Counted from the first letter of the stretch, positions 15,221-23,795 are shown. The stretch is DNA of 64,000 nucleotides from Oscillibacter hominis (GCF_014334055.1 NZ_CP060490.1:992001-1056000); one strand, 5' to 3'. The notes: generated by a model not told the origin, from the letters alone. A program made the numbers and translations.

Positions 15221-16355
15221 GCGCCCTGAGGGCGGCAAGCGCCGCGTCCACGTCCTCTTTGCTGTTGTGAAAGCCCAGGGAGAAGCGGACCGTGCCCTGG
15301 GGAAAGGAGCCTAAGGTCTTGTGGGCCGATGGGGCGCAGTGGAGGCCGCAGCGGGTCAGAATCCCGAACTCCGTCTCCAGGCGGAAGGCGGCTTCGGCGT
15401 TGTCCAGGTGGAGAAAGTCCACGGAAATCACGCCCACCCGCCGTCTGAGGTCCCGGGTGCCGCACAGCCGCAGGCCGGGGAGGTCGGCAAGACCGTCCAA
15501 AAAGCGGCTGCAAAGCTCCATCTCGTGGGCGCGGAGCGCATCCACGCCCTGCTCCTCCACAAACCGCACAGCTGCCTCAAAGCCGTAGATGCCCGGCACA
15601 TTGGGCGTCCCGGACTCAAAGCGGTCCGGCAGATAGGGCGGCAGGTATTCACTGTCCGAGGCGCTGCCGGTGCCGCCGGCAAGCAGAGGCGTCAAAAGCC
15701 CGGCAAAGTCCTCCCGCAGCACCAGCGCGCCGATGCCGGAGGGGCCAAGCAGCCCTTTGTGGCCAGGGACCGCCATGGCCGAGAGCCCGAAGCGCTGAAA
15801 GTCGATGGGGAAGTGGCCCGCGGTCTGGGCGGCGTCCAGGGCAAAGGGAATTCCGTGCCGGGCGCAGATGTCGCCGATGGCCTGGGCGTCCTGTACGGTG
15901 CCGCAGACATTGGAGCCGTGGGCCAGAATGACCAGCCGGGTATTTTTCCGGAAGAGGCCGGGCAGGGCGTCCACCTGCACCAACCCCTCGCTGTCGCAGG
16001 GGATGCGGTCCACCTCCACGCCCTCCATCCGAAGCAGCGGACGCATGACGGCATTGTGTTCCATGGAGCTGACGATGCAGTGGTCGCCTGGGCGCAGGAA
16101 GCCAGCGAGGATCATGTTCAGCCCGGCGGTAGCGCCGGGCGTCAGGATGACGTGGGTGGGCGGCCCGGAAAAGGAGAAGAGCCTGCCCAGCCGCTGGCGC
16201 AGCTGCAGCGTCACAAGCCCGGCGTCCTGCGCGCTTCCATAGACGGACCGGTTGATGGTGGCGCCTATGCAGTCCATATAGCGCTTCATACTGTCGCTGA
16301 CACCCGCGGGTTTTGGAAATGATGTGGCCGCGTTGTCCAGATAGATGGTATTCAT
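15207..16355 (-). CDS. Cysteine desulfurase family protein (EF2568 type)
   Basis: A 382-residue pyridoxal-phosphate enzyme of the class V aminotransferases. The PLP lysine is K200 in VPGHKGLLG, with H100 in SMEHNAV and D174 in ALDAAQTAG. The candidate catalytic cysteines are C336 and C340 in RCGLHCAP. This subfamily includes EF2568 of the Enterococcus SDMH cluster and probably releases sulfur or selenium from (seleno)cysteine for SelD or the hydroxylase. The ATG at 16355 follows AGGAGG; the in-frame codon at 16391 does not. It is convergent with selD and divergent from the LysR gene. Confidence 0.88.
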   Translation of the reverse strand: MNTIYLDNAATSFPKPAGVSDSMKRYMDCIGATINRSVYGSAQDAGLVTLQLRQRLGRLFSFSGPPTHVILTPGATAGLNMILAGFLRPGDHCIVSSMEHNAVMRPLLRMEGVEVDRIPCDSEGLVQVDALPGLFRKNTRLVILAHGSNVCGTVQDAQAIGDICARHGIPFALDAAQTAGHFPIDFQRFGLSAMAVPGHKGLLGPSGIGALVLREDFAGLLTPLLAGGTGSASDSEYLPPYLPDRFESGTPNVPGIYGFEAAVRFVEEQGVDALRAHEMELCSRFLDGLADLPGLRLCGTRDLRRRVGVISVDFLHLDNAEAAFRLETEFGILTRCGLHCAPSAHKTLGSFPQGTVRFSLGFHNSKEDVDAALAALRALSGV

Positions 16356-16435
16356 GAAAAATCCCTCCTGTAAAAGAGCATACCACATCAAGCGGGGAAA
16401 GTCATATGGAAAGAAACGATAAGAAGGGGAAGCGG

Positions 16436-17359
16436 ATGCTGGAAATCAACCTAAGACAGCTGGAGGCCTTTGTGACCACAGCCGAATACAGCAGTTTTAC
16501 ACGCGCCGCGGAGGAGCTGTATTTGACGCAGTCCACCGTCAGCGCCCATATCCGCACCCTGGAGCAGGCGTTAGGGGCCCAATTGATCCTGCGGGGCGCC
16601 CGGAGAAAGGTGACGCTGACAGAGGAGGGCAAGCGGGTATACGGCGCGGCCAAGGACGTGCTCAACCGCTGCCAGGCCCTCCAGGAGATGACGGAGCGCG
16701 CCCGGGGCGGTGAACTGACCATCGGGGCATCCACCGTGCCGGCCCAGCATGTGCTGCCGGAGCTGCTGCCTGGTTTTTTGCACAAGTATGGGGACAGCCG
16801 CTACCTGCTCCGCCGGGGCGACAGCGCCCAGGTCCACAAACTGCTGGAGCAGGGCGAGGTCCGGCTCGGGTTTGTAGGCGCCGCCCTGGACCGCAAACGC
16901 TATACATACCACACCCTGATGGAGGACAAGCTTGTGCTCATCAGCGCCAATACCCCCCATTTCCAGGAGTACCGCACCCGGGGAAGCGGCGGGCGCCCGC
17001 TCTTGCTGCAAGAGCCCATGATCTCCCGGGAGGAGAGCTCCGGCACCAAGCAGGTGCTGAACCAGTACCTGAAAAAGTGCGGCCTGACGCCGGAGGAGCT
17101 TCAGATCGTGGCGCGGATGGACAGCCCCGAGACCATCAAAAACACAGTGGCCCAGGGGATGGGCATCTCCGTGATCTCGGAGCTGGCGGTGCGGGAGGAA
17201 GTGGATTCGGGAAAGCTGCTGGCCTTTGACTTGGACGATGGCGGCGTGTACCGGAAAATCTACCTTACCTGGCGCAAGGAGGAGACCCTCAGCAGGATCG
17301 AGCAGGAGTTTATCAGCTATATCCGCGGTGAGATCAGAAAGAGATACGATCGTTTTTAG
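16436..17359 (+). CDS. LysR regulator, selenium-metabolism type
   Basis: A 307-residue LysR-family regulator. The helix-turn-helix is at residues 2-60 (LRQLEAFVTTAEYSSFTRAAEELYLTQ, then STVSAHIRTLE), followed by the substrate-binding domain from about 90. The subgroup found next to yedE, yedF, selD and the desulfurase is called selenium-metabolism-associated LysR. The start at 16436 has AAGGGG 6 nt upstream; an in-frame ATG at 16406 adds ten residues and has a poorer site. It is divergent from the desulfurase (gap about 80 nt), the usual place for autoregulation. A terminator overlaps its stop codon. The effector is unknown. Confidence 0.85.
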   Translation: MLEINLRQLEAFVTTAEYSSFTRAAEELYLTQSTVSAHIRTLEQALGAQLILRGARRKVTLTEEGKRVYGAAKDVLNRCQALQEMTERARGGELTIGASTVPAQHVLPELLPGFLHKYGDSRYLLRRGDSAQVHKLLEQGEVRLGFVGAALDRKRYTYHTLMEDKLVLISANTPHFQEYRTRGSGGRPLLLQEPMISREESSGTKQVLNQYLKKCGLTPEELQIVARMDSPETIKNTVAQGMGISVISELAVREEVDSGKLLAFDLDDGGVYRKIYLTWRKEETLSRIEQEFISYIRGEIRKRYDRF

Positions 17360-17375
17360 CGATCGTATCTCTTTG
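17341..17375 (+). terminator. Terminator overlapping the lysR stop
   Basis: GAGATACGATCG and CGATCGTATCTC form a perfect 12-bp stem. The stop codon TAG lies in the loop, and CTTTG follows. The weak T-run may allow read-through. Confidence 0.6.
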
Positions 17376-17391
17376 CTATCGAAAACGGGAA

Positions 17392-17421
17392 TTGGATATT
17401 TGTCCCACCAGCTCCTATAAT
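17392..17421 (+). promoter_or_regulatory. Putative yedE promoter
   Basis: TTGGAT (17392-17397), 18-nt spacer, TATAAT (17416-17421), 58 nt before the yedE start. Confidence 0.5.
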
Positions 17422-17478
17422 GTACCTTGTCAAAACTGCGGAGATCCGCGGGAAACTTGTGTGAATAGGAGCATAGAA

Positions 17479-18591
17479 ATGAAAAAGATCAACTGGATTG
17501 TAGTGCTTGCCGGCGCGGTGGTAGGCGCGGCGGCCGTGGCGCTGACTGCCCTGGGCAATCCCGCCAACATGGGCTTTTGTATCGCCTGCTTCCTGCGGGA
17601 CATCGCAGGCGCGGTGGGTATGCACAGCGCGGCAAAGGTGCAGTATGTCCGGCCGGAGGTCATCGGCCTGGTGCTGGGCGCCTTTATCATGTCCGTGGCA
17701 ACTAAGGAGTTCCGCGCCAAAGCGGGCTCTTCTCCCGCCACCCGCTTCGTGCTGGGCGCCTTTGTCATGATCGGCGCGCTGGCCTTCCTGGGCTGCCCGC
17801 TGCGCATGGTGATCCGCCTGGGCGGCGGAGACGCCAACGCCCTGGTGGGCCTCCTGGGCTTCATCATCGGCATTGTCATCGGCGTGCAGTTTCTCAAGCG
17901 GGGATTTTCCCTTAAGCGTGCCTACGAGGTGGGCAAAAGCGAGGGCGGCGTGCTGAGCGCGCTGATGGCAGGCCTTCTGATCCTCTTTTTGGCGGTGCCC
18001 GCCCTCTTCCGCTTCAGCGAGGAGGGGCCTGGTTCCAAGCACGCTCCGGTGCTGGCTGCCCTTGTGATCGCCCTTGTGGCGGGCGCTCTTGCGCAGAGAG
18101 CGCGCCTTTGCATGGTGGGCGGCATCCGCGACGCCATTTTGTTCCAGGACTTCAAGCTGCTCTATGGCTTTGTGGCCATCTTCCTGGTGGTTTTGGCAGG
18201 CAACCTGGCCTCCGGCAGCTTTAAGTTCGGCTTTGAGCTGCAGCCCATCGCCCACAGCAGCCACCTGTGGAATCTGCTGGGCATGACCGTTGTGGGCTGG
18301 GGCAGCGTGCTGCTGGGCGGATGCCCCCTGCGCCAGCTGATCCTGGCCGGAGAGGGCAATGGCGACTCCGCGGTCACGGTGCTTGGCATGGTCGTGGGCG
18401 CCGCCTTTGCCCACAACTTTGGCCTGGCTGGCAATCCCGACGCCCTCAATGAGGCCAAAGAAATCGTGGTGGGCGGCATCTCCACCGCCGGCAAGGCCGC
18501 AGTCATCCTTGGACTGCTGGTGATGCTGGGCGTGTCGGTGTGGAACCTGCCCAAGAAAGAATCCGTCAGTGCCTCCGTGGAAACGGTTTGA
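17479..18591 (+). CDS. yedE: YedE family putative selenium transporter
   Basis: A 370-residue polytopic membrane protein with two repeats of the YeeE/YedE fold. Cysteine motifs sit in the predicted pore: NMGFCIACFLRD near residue 35, GCPLRM near 103, RLCMVGGIRD near 205 and GCPLRQL near 278. YeeE homologues import thiosulfate; the YedE branch that sits next to yedF and selD is assigned to selenium uptake. The ATG at 17479 follows AGGAG by 7 nt; an upstream in-frame codon would add a hydrophilic, Cys-containing N-terminus not typical of the family. It starts an operon with the yedF-like and DUF3343 genes. Confidence 0.88.
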   Translation: MKKINWIVVLAGAVVGAAAVALTALGNPANMGFCIACFLRDIAGAVGMHSAAKVQYVRPEVIGLVLGAFIMSVATKEFRAKAGSSPATRFVLGAFVMIGALAFLGCPLRMVIRLGGGDANALVGLLGFIIGIVIGVQFLKRGFSLKRAYEVGKSEGGVLSALMAGLLILFLAVPALFRFSEEGPGSKHAPVLAALVIALVAGALAQRARLCMVGGIRDAILFQDFKLLYGFVAIFLVVLAGNLASGSFKFGFELQPIAHSSHLWNLLGMTVVGWGSVLLGGCPLRQLILAGEGNGDSAVTVLGMVVGAAFAHNFGLAGNPDALNEAKEIVVGGISTAGKAAVILGLLVMLGVSVWNLPKKESVSASVETV

Positions 18592-18607
18592 GAAAGGGGA
18601 ACATACG

Positions 18608-18814
18608 ATGGTTGTTGATGCAAGAGGATATTCCTGCCCCATGCCCGTGGTGATGGTGCAGAAGGAAGTGAAAAGGTCCGCGCCCGCCTCTCTGGAGGTT
18701 CTGGTGGACAACCAGTGCTCTGTGGAGAATGTCACCCGCTTTGGGACAAGCTGCGGCTATCAGGTCTCCGTTGCTCCGGAGGGCCGGGATTTTCGGCTGA
18801 GCCTGAGCAAATGA
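18608..18814 (+). CDS. TusA-like sulfur/selenium carrier (short YedF-like)
   Basis: A 68-residue protein with the TusA/SirA fold signature VVDARGYSCPMPVVMVQK, the active cysteine being C10 in CPMP. Selenium-associated YedF usually has a second DsrE-like domain and about 200 residues. Here only the TusA half is present, and a separate 80-residue DUF3343 protein follows with an ATGA overlap, perhaps replacing the missing half. It probably accepts sulfane sulfur or selenium as a persulfide or perselenide and passes it on from YedE uptake or the desulfurase. AAGGGG lies 8 nt before the ATG at 18608. Confidence 0.85.
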   Translation: MVVDARGYSCPMPVVMVQKEVKRSAPASLEVLVDNQCSVENVTRFGTSCGYQVSVAPEGRDFRLSLSK

Positions 18815-19053
18815 GCTTGTACATTGCCACCTTCCACACCCACCTGTCCGCCCTGATGACCAGCAGGACGCTGGCCGGGCAGGGGATCCGTGCACGGATG
18901 ATGCCGGTCCCCCGGAAGCTGAGCTCTTCCTGCGGCACCTGCATCCGCTACGAGGCGGAGGGACCGAACCTTGCCGCCATGGACGTGGATGTGGAACGGG
19001 TCTATCAGGTGGGAGCGGACGAACAATACACGCTGCTGCTGGAGCATCAGTAA
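18811..19053 (+). CDS. DUF3343 domain protein
   Basis: An 80-residue protein of the DUF3343 family (putative Se/S carrier-like). It has a CxxC motif at C41 and C44 (SSCGTCIRYE). Members are frequently next to selenium genes, and here the start overlaps the stop of the TusA-like gene (ATGA), implying translational coupling and a joint function. A redox or chalcogen-relay role is inferred from the CxxC and context; no reaction is established. A strong terminator follows at once. Confidence 0.8.
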   Translation: MSLYIATFHTHLSALMTSRTLAGQGIRARMMPVPRKLSSSCGTCIRYEAEGPNLAAMDVDVERVYQVGADEQYTLLLEHQ

Positions 19054-19087
19054 AGAAGCGGCCCCCCTTTGGGGGCTGCTTTCTTTT
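19052..19087 (+). terminator. Terminator of the yedE operon
   Basis: GAAGCGGCCCCC and GGGGGCTGCTTTC form a long stem (one G-T pair) around a short CTTT loop, followed by TTTT. It overlaps the stop codon of the DUF3343 gene. Confidence 0.85.
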
Positions 19088-19151
19088 CGGATTTCCCCTT
19101 TTAAAGGGAGCAGAAGTGTGTTACACTACAGGGGAACAGGAGGAGTGTCAT

Positions 19152-19577
19152 ATGGTATTTAGAAATGAAGAAGAGTCGCTGAAGGTGGAAGTGGCGGCCT
19201 ATGAATTCCCCGATGGCGTGGATGAGGATGCCAACTGGCTGGTGCTCAAGGGCACCTACACCGATTCGGAAGGGAATGTCACCATTGACCGCAACAGCTG
19301 CCTGACCACCTCTGAGCTTCAGGAGCTGATTGCCGGGCTGAAGGTGCTCTCGGCCGGGATCAAGGGGCTGTATGAGAGCGAGTTCGCCGAGCCCTACTTT
19401 GAACTGACGGTGGAGCAGGTGGGGGAGGATGCCTATCAGGCCGCGGTGGCGTTCACCATGCTGAACGCTCCGGAGGACTGGGACACGGTGGAACTGGAAC
19501 TGACGGCCACCAAAGCGGACCTGAAGGATTGGATTGCCGATCTGGAACAGGCGGAGAAGCGCTTTCCCGTCAAATAG
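19152..19577 (+). CDS. Small acidic protein, possibly WapI-like
   Basis: A 141-residue soluble, acidic protein with alternating strands (WLVLKGTYTD, PYFELTVEQV, TVELELTATKADLKDWI) and no signal peptide or membrane segment. The overall pattern recalls the WapI-type immunity-protein fold, but the match is by eye and weak. The ATG at 19152 follows GGAGG. It is monocistronic between two terminators, just beyond the selenium island, and no toxin gene is adjacent. The function is unassigned. Confidence 0.6.
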   Translation: MVFRNEEESLKVEVAAYEFPDGVDEDANWLVLKGTYTDSEGNVTIDRNSCLTTSELQELIAGLKVLSAGIKGLYESEFAEPYFELTVEQVGEDAYQAAVAFTMLNAPEDWDTVELELTATKADLKDWIADLEQAEKRFPVK

Positions 19578-19590
19578 CGTACAAAAGAAA

Positions 19591-19625
19591 GGCAGGGCGC
19601 GCATTGCGGCGCCCTGCCCTTTTTT
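19591..19625 (+). terminator. Terminator after the small acidic gene
   Basis: GGCAGGGCGC and GCGCCCTGCC form a perfect 10-bp stem with an 8-nt loop, followed by CTTTTTTC. Confidence 0.9.
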
Positions 19626-19765
19626 CTTCAGATGCAGCGCAGATAGGCCAATATGGCGGCATCGGGCGAAACCGCTTTTTTGCACTGCCTGCCACCTGGA
19701 CAACATCCAGATGCAATCGCCCAGATGCTGGAAGGAAGCAAGAAAAGGTGAACCCTTCGGCATAT

Positions 19766-19800
19766 AAAAAGAGGTGCGGAACAATCCGCACCTCTTTTTT
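19766..19800 (-). terminator. Bidirectional terminator 3' of pckA
   Basis: GAGGTGCGGA and TCCGCACCTC form a 10-bp stem around ACAA, with AAAAA before and TTTTTT after. It lies 14 nt beyond the pckA stop. Confidence 0.85.
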
Positions 19801-19813
19801 AGCAAGGAAGAAG

Positions 19814-21502
19814 TTACAGGGTGTTGGCCTCATCCACCACCTGGCGGATGGCTTCGGCCGCATCGGCAGGCAGCTTGTTGAAGCCGCCCTCAGCGGTCTC
19901 TAAGTTCAGCACGTAGTCCAGGCGATCCTGCATGCGGGCTTTGAGCTGGGCCACATACTCCTTGTCGGACAAATCGGGCACAAAGCCCTCCCACTCATAG
20001 ATATCAATGTCGGAGAAGGGTCCCCAGGGCTTAAACTGGGCCTTGCCCTCCACAACAGCCTCCAGCACTCCAAGAGTGTCCTCCTTCTTCACCTTTTTAC
20101 CCATGAACTCGCCGGTGTTGATGATGTAGCATGCCACATTCTTTTCCGCCACCAGCTTCTTGAACTTTTCGTAGTCGTTGACCAGGGGATAGGTGCGGAA
20201 GGGATTGGCGTAGGGCTCCACCACCAGGGCGTTGGGGTCCACGCCCGCCTTCAGCCGCTCGGCAGAGGAGCGCTTGGTGGCCAAAGTGGCGCCCATGACG
20301 GAGGCAAGGGATGCGCCCTTGAGTCTGACAATGGGGGGGATGGTGGGATCCTTCATGATCCAGAAGATGGCGTTGACGGGGGATTCGATCTTATCCACCC
20401 GGTTGGGGGACCACAGCTTGGACTTGATGGCCCGGCCATTGCCGTTGCGCACGTCCTCGGTGACCAGGACCACCTTGCCGTCCTCGTCCAGCGTGGCGGA
20501 GCAGTTCTGCACCGTCAGCAGGTACTTGTTGTCCTCGGAATTGACCGGATAGTCGGCGGTCTTGTCGAAGTATGTAGGCTCCAGAGCGATGGAGGAGCAG
20601 GTATCGGAGTTGATGATGAACGCATCGTCATGCAGCACCTTGATGGAGGGGTACTTCCCGCCGTGCTTGGCATGGGTCAGAGTGGACTTCCCGGAGCCGG
20701 ACAGGCCGAACACCGCAGCCACAAACTTGGAGCCGTCGTCCAGGGTGTATTCCTTCTGGCCGCCGTGGCAGGAGGCATAGCCGTTGCGGTTGGCAATGGC
20801 CCAGGCCAGGGTCAGGGTGCCCTTCTTGTGTTCGCCGAAATAGCGCATGCCCAAAATCGCTGCGCAGTTGGTGTCGGTGTTGAAATAGCACAGGCACTTG
20901 GGGTCGCATACATCCTCCTGGCCGGGAGCGCCCGCCCACTGGGGATCGGAGAAGATATAGATATCGGGCTCTTTGCCGTCGCCCACGCTCTTGGATTCCT
21001 TGTACATCTTGACGTATTCATCGGACATGTACTGGAAGTTCAGCATCCAGGAGTAGAGAAGGTTCTCCTCTCCCTTGGGGATCAGCAGGTGGGCCTTCAC
21101 CATGAATTCAGGGTCCAGGCCAATGAAGACCTCAGCGTGGTACATGGTCTTCCAGCGGGTGTCATAGACCGCGTCCATCAGGATTTTATCCAGTTTGTCG
21201 TTGTTGACGCCGGGCTTGCCGGTGATGCGCCGGGCGGGAGCGTAGCGTCCGGTGATGGAGCCGTCGTTGAACAGCAGCACCTTGGCGTCGGCGTCCAGGC
21301 CAAATTCCTCACCGCGGTAAACCGGCATGTCCGTGACGACGGTGCCGGGGGAGTTCTTCGCCAGCTTATAGGCCTCCTTCAGAGAGTTGACCTTAATGAC
21401 ATTGTTTCCATAAAATGGAGCCTCGATAATCGACCGGGTTTTTGCAAACCCAACCTTTCCAGGACCGATTTCGGTCCGAGCGTAATGGGATTTAGTAGAC
21501 AT
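19814..21502 (-). CDS. pckA: Phosphoenolpyruvate carboxykinase (ATP)
   Basis: A 562-residue ATP-dependent PEP carboxykinase, which interconverts oxaloacetate plus ATP and phosphoenolpyruvate, CO2 and ADP. The kinase P-loop GLSGSGKSTLTH is near residues 262-273, followed by the metal site HDDAFII. The N-terminal arginine/oxaloacetate region (GRYAPARR) and the C-terminal nucleotide-binding segment are intact. It is slightly longer than the usual 530-540 residues. In anaerobes the enzyme often works in the fixing direction. The ATG at 21502 has AAGGAGG upstream; the in-frame codon at 21553 lies in the leader. It has its own promoter and terminator. Confidence 0.93.
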   Translation of the reverse strand: MSTKSHYARTEIGPGKVGFAKTRSIIEAPFYGNNVIKVNSLKEAYKLAKNSPGTVVTDMPVYRGEEFGLDADAKVLLFNDGSITGRYAPARRITGKPGVNNDKLDKILMDAVYDTRWKTMYHAEVFIGLDPEFMVKAHLLIPKGEENLLYSWMLNFQYMSDEYVKMYKESKSVGDGKEPDIYIFSDPQWAGAPGQEDVCDPKCLCYFNTDTNCAAILGMRYFGEHKKGTLTLAWAIANRNGYASCHGGQKEYTLDDGSKFVAAVFGLSGSGKSTLTHAKHGGKYPSIKVLHDDAFIINSDTCSSIALEPTYFDKTADYPVNSEDNKYLLTVQNCSATLDEDGKVVLVTEDVRNGNGRAIKSKLWSPNRVDKIESPVNAIFWIMKDPTIPPIVRLKGASLASVMGATLATKRSSAERLKAGVDPNALVVEPYANPFRTYPLVNDYEKFKKLVAEKNVACYIINTGEFMGKKVKKEDTLGVLEAVVEGKAQFKPWGPFSDIDIYEWEGFVPDLSDKEYVAQLKARMQDRLDYVLNLETAEGGFNKLPADAAEAIRQVVDEANTL

Positions 21503-21594
21503 AACTCTTCCTCCTTGTTGGATTCGTTCTTTGTGCGGATTTCCAACTGACAAACGAGTACCTCAGGAAAAACCAATCATCCGTACTTACCTAC

Positions 21595-21623
21595 AGTATA
21601 GAATAAGCGGCAAAAAATAGCAA
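21595..21623 (-). promoter_or_regulatory. pckA promoter
   Basis: TTGCTA (21623-21618), 17-nt spacer, TATACT (21600-21595) on the minus strand. Confidence 0.65.
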
Positions 21624-21630
21624 GAAGTAT

Positions 21631-22497
21631 TTACCTGTCGCCTGACTGGTAAAGACGGTCAGACAGGGCCGCCATCTCCTGCAGCGACAGCCGTTCCCCC
21701 CGGATGTCCGGGGGCAGGCCGCAGGCGGCGATGGCGTCCCGGAGAGCTTCCTTGCTGTAGGTGCTCCCAAGGGCGGAGCCGAGGCTGTTGAGCAGGGTTT
21801 TGCGCCGGAGGGCAAAGGCTCCCCGGGCCACGCGGAAAAAGAACGCCTCATTTATGGGGGAAACGGCGGGCGTCTGCCGCATCCGGCAGCGCAGGACCGA
21901 GGAGGTGACTTTGGGCGCGGGATAAAAGCAGGCGGGGGGCACGTCAAACAGCAGCTCCGGCTCTGTGTAATACTGCATGAAGAGGGAGAAGGCGCCATAG
22001 TCCGGGCTGCCGGGTGCGGCACAGATCCGGCGGGCCACCTCCCGCTGGATCATGACGGTGAGGCCGGTGAAGCAGCCCGCCTCCACGATCCGGGTCAGCA
22101 CCGGTGTGGTGATGTTGTAAGGGAGGTTGGCGCACACCATGGGCCGCAGGCCCGGCAGGTGTTCTGATGCCAGCTGCCTGAGGTCCATCTTCATTACGTC
22201 GCCGGAGATGACCTCCACGTTTTCGCATTCCGCCAGCGTTTCCTCCAGGACAGGAAGGAGGGTGCGGTCCAGCTCCACAGCCGCCACTTTGCCGGCCCGG
22301 CGGGCAAGCTGCACGGTCAGCGGGCCTATGCCCGGTCCGATTTCCAGCACACCGCAGCTGCTGTCCGCGCCGGAGGATTCGGCAATGTCCCGGGGGACGG
22401 ATGGCTCAATGAGGAAGTTCTGCCCCATGGATTTGGAAAATCGAAACCCATGGCGCCCTAATAGTGCTCGTATGGTGGTTAAGTCACAGAGATTCAT
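21631..22497 (-). CDS. rsmA: 16S rRNA dimethyladenosine transferase
   Basis: A 288-residue RsmA/KsgA methyltransferase that dimethylates two adjacent adenines near the 3' end of 16S rRNA during 30S assembly. The SAM-binding motif LEIGPGIGPLT is near residue 53, the acidic ribose contact AVELDRTL near 74 and the catalytic NLPYNITTP near 127. KSMGQNFL near the N-terminus is a family signature. The ATG at 22497 was preferred over the in-frame one at 22524 because the protein family starts close to it. The neighbouring G5/3D gene gives the same rsmA-yabE proximity seen in Bacillus. Confidence 0.95.
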   Translation of the reverse strand: MNLCDLTTIRALLGRHGFRFSKSMGQNFLIEPSVPRDIAESSGADSSCGVLEIGPGIGPLTVQLARRAGKVAAVELDRTLLPVLEETLAECENVEVISGDVMKMDLRQLASEHLPGLRPMVCANLPYNITTPVLTRIVEAGCFTGLTVMIQREVARRICAAPGSPDYGAFSLFMQYYTEPELLFDVPPACFYPAPKVTSSVLRCRMRQTPAVSPINEAFFFRVARGAFALRRKTLLNSLGSALGSTYSKEALRDAIAACGLPPDIRGERLSLQEMAALSDRLYQSGDR

Positions 22498-22731
22498 ATA
22501 CGTCCGCCTTTCGGAAGTTTGCATTCAATCAGGGTATCCAGTCTATGGGGAGACAATGTGACAATCACCGGACCGGCCGGCAGATCCCGCTTGGAGTGGG
22601 ACAAGCGCCGCAGGCTCCGTTCAGGCGTGATGTCCGGAGATGCTTGAAACCGCCTGAAAGCGGCTGTCTGCGGCGGCCGGATGTAGTCCCGGCGCATAAT
22701 TATTATATCAGATTTTCAGGAGGAAGAAAGA

Positions 22732-22769
22732 GAAAAAACGCTCCCGGTCGTCAAACCGGGAGCGTTTGC
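22732..22769 (-). terminator. Terminator of the G5/3D gene
   Basis: On the minus strand AAACGCTCCCGGT and ACCGGGAGCGTTT form a 13-bp stem around a 5-nt loop, followed by TTTCTC. It overlaps the end of the gene at 22770. Confidence 0.85.
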
Positions 22770-23795
22770 TCAGCCAAGCACGTAGACAGTACAGTTGCGC
22801 CGTCCGAACTGAATGCACTCATTGTAGGTTTCATAATAGAGGTCCAGCCGGTTGCCGCGAATGGCTCCGCCGGTGTCCTCTGCCACAGCAGTGCCGTAAA
22901 CGACGCTGCCGTCGCTGCTGACAATATACATCTTGGTGCCGTAGGGGATTGTGTTGGGGTCCACAGCCACGGTGCCGTGGCGCACCGTGGTGCCGGTCGA
23001 GGTACGGGTTCCAACACCATCGTGGCCGCTGGTATAGGCGGTGGCAGAGCAGGTGATGACCTTTTCATAGGGCATGGTGGCGCCTGAGGCAAAGGTCAGA
23101 TAGCCGCTGCCGTCGCTGCTGGCGTTCACTTTGGCGATCCGGTCGGACCGGTCCACAGAGGTGACTGCGGTGCCGTACTCAACCACCTGATCCACAGAGG
23201 TGTCGCCGCTTTCCTCCACCAACTGGCGGGAAATTTCCTGGCCGTTGGCATAGATTACCTCATAAGTGGCGGTGACAGTGCCGCTGCGGCCCTGCTGGGT
23301 CACGGTTTCCGTGCCCTTTGCCATGGCGGGGTTGGCCACACGCACGGTTTCAAACGGCTTTTCCACCTCAGTCTTCTCATAGAAGGTGAGGTCAGAGGCC
23401 ACCGTGATCTTCATCACAGGGGCGCCCAGGTCCACAGCGATCATATCCAGAGGACCGGGCTTAATGTGCATCCGGTTCAAAAGGGCGGTAACCGTCTCCT
23501 GGCGGGATGTAGTGGAAACGGATGCGCCGTCGTAGGAGATGGAGACTGCGGTGCCGTCGTTGAGGATCACCTCAGGGTTGGCGGAGCTGCCGCCGATGGT
23601 AATCAGCCTGGAGGAGAAGTCGGCAGTGTCTGCGGAGTCGTCCAACACCAGAGCGGTATCGTCTGTGCCGGTGAGGATATACAATGCGTCAGCCTTCTCA
23701 GATCCCAGGAATGTGCACAAAACCAGAGCGGTCGTCAGGCAGCAGAAAAACGTGCGCCAGAAAAACGCGGCATGGGTTTTCACATTTCTAAACAT
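22770..23795 (-). CDS. G5 and 3D domain cell-wall protein (YabE-like)
   Basis: A 341-residue exported protein. Residues 12-36 form a signal or anchor segment. Residues about 50-165 contain strands typical of the DUF348/ubiquitin-like repeats of YabE. A G5 domain (PFETVRVANPAMAKGTETV...) spans about 145-215. The C-terminal 3D domain has AVDPNTIPYGTKMYI, AEDTGGAIRGNRLDLY, whose aspartates give the family its name. Such proteins cut peptidoglycan glycans or act as germination/resuscitation hydrolases. Location next to rsmA matches yabE of Bacillus. A strong promoter lies about 120 nt upstream; no c-di-AMP riboswitch was recognised in the leader. Confidence 0.88.
   Translation of the reverse strand: MFRNVKTHAAFFWRTFFCCLTTALVLCTFLGSEKADALYILTGTDDTALVLDDSADTADFSSRLITIGGSSANPEVILNDGTAVSISYDGASVSTTSRQETVTALLNRMHIKPGPLDMIAVDLGAPVMKITVASDLTFYEKTEVEKPFETVRVANPAMAKGTETVTQQGRSGTVTATYEVIYANGQEISRQLVEESGDTSVDQVVEYGTAVTSVDRSDRIAKVNASSDGSGYLTFASGATMPYEKVITCSATAYTSGHDGVGTRTSTGTTVRHGTVAVDPNTIPYGTKMYIVSSDGSVVYGTAVAEDTGGAIRGNRLDLYYETYNECIQFGRRNCTVYVLG

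Noticed and set aside
17356-18735. 459-residue open frame on the minus strand
   Set aside because: It is antisense to yedE; the translation is rich in His, Gln and Ala with no domain.
22494-22697. 67-residue minus-strand frame before rsmA
   Set aside because: Its ATG lies only about ten bases after a TATAAT-like element, with no ribosome site and no recognisable family; more likely rsmA leader.
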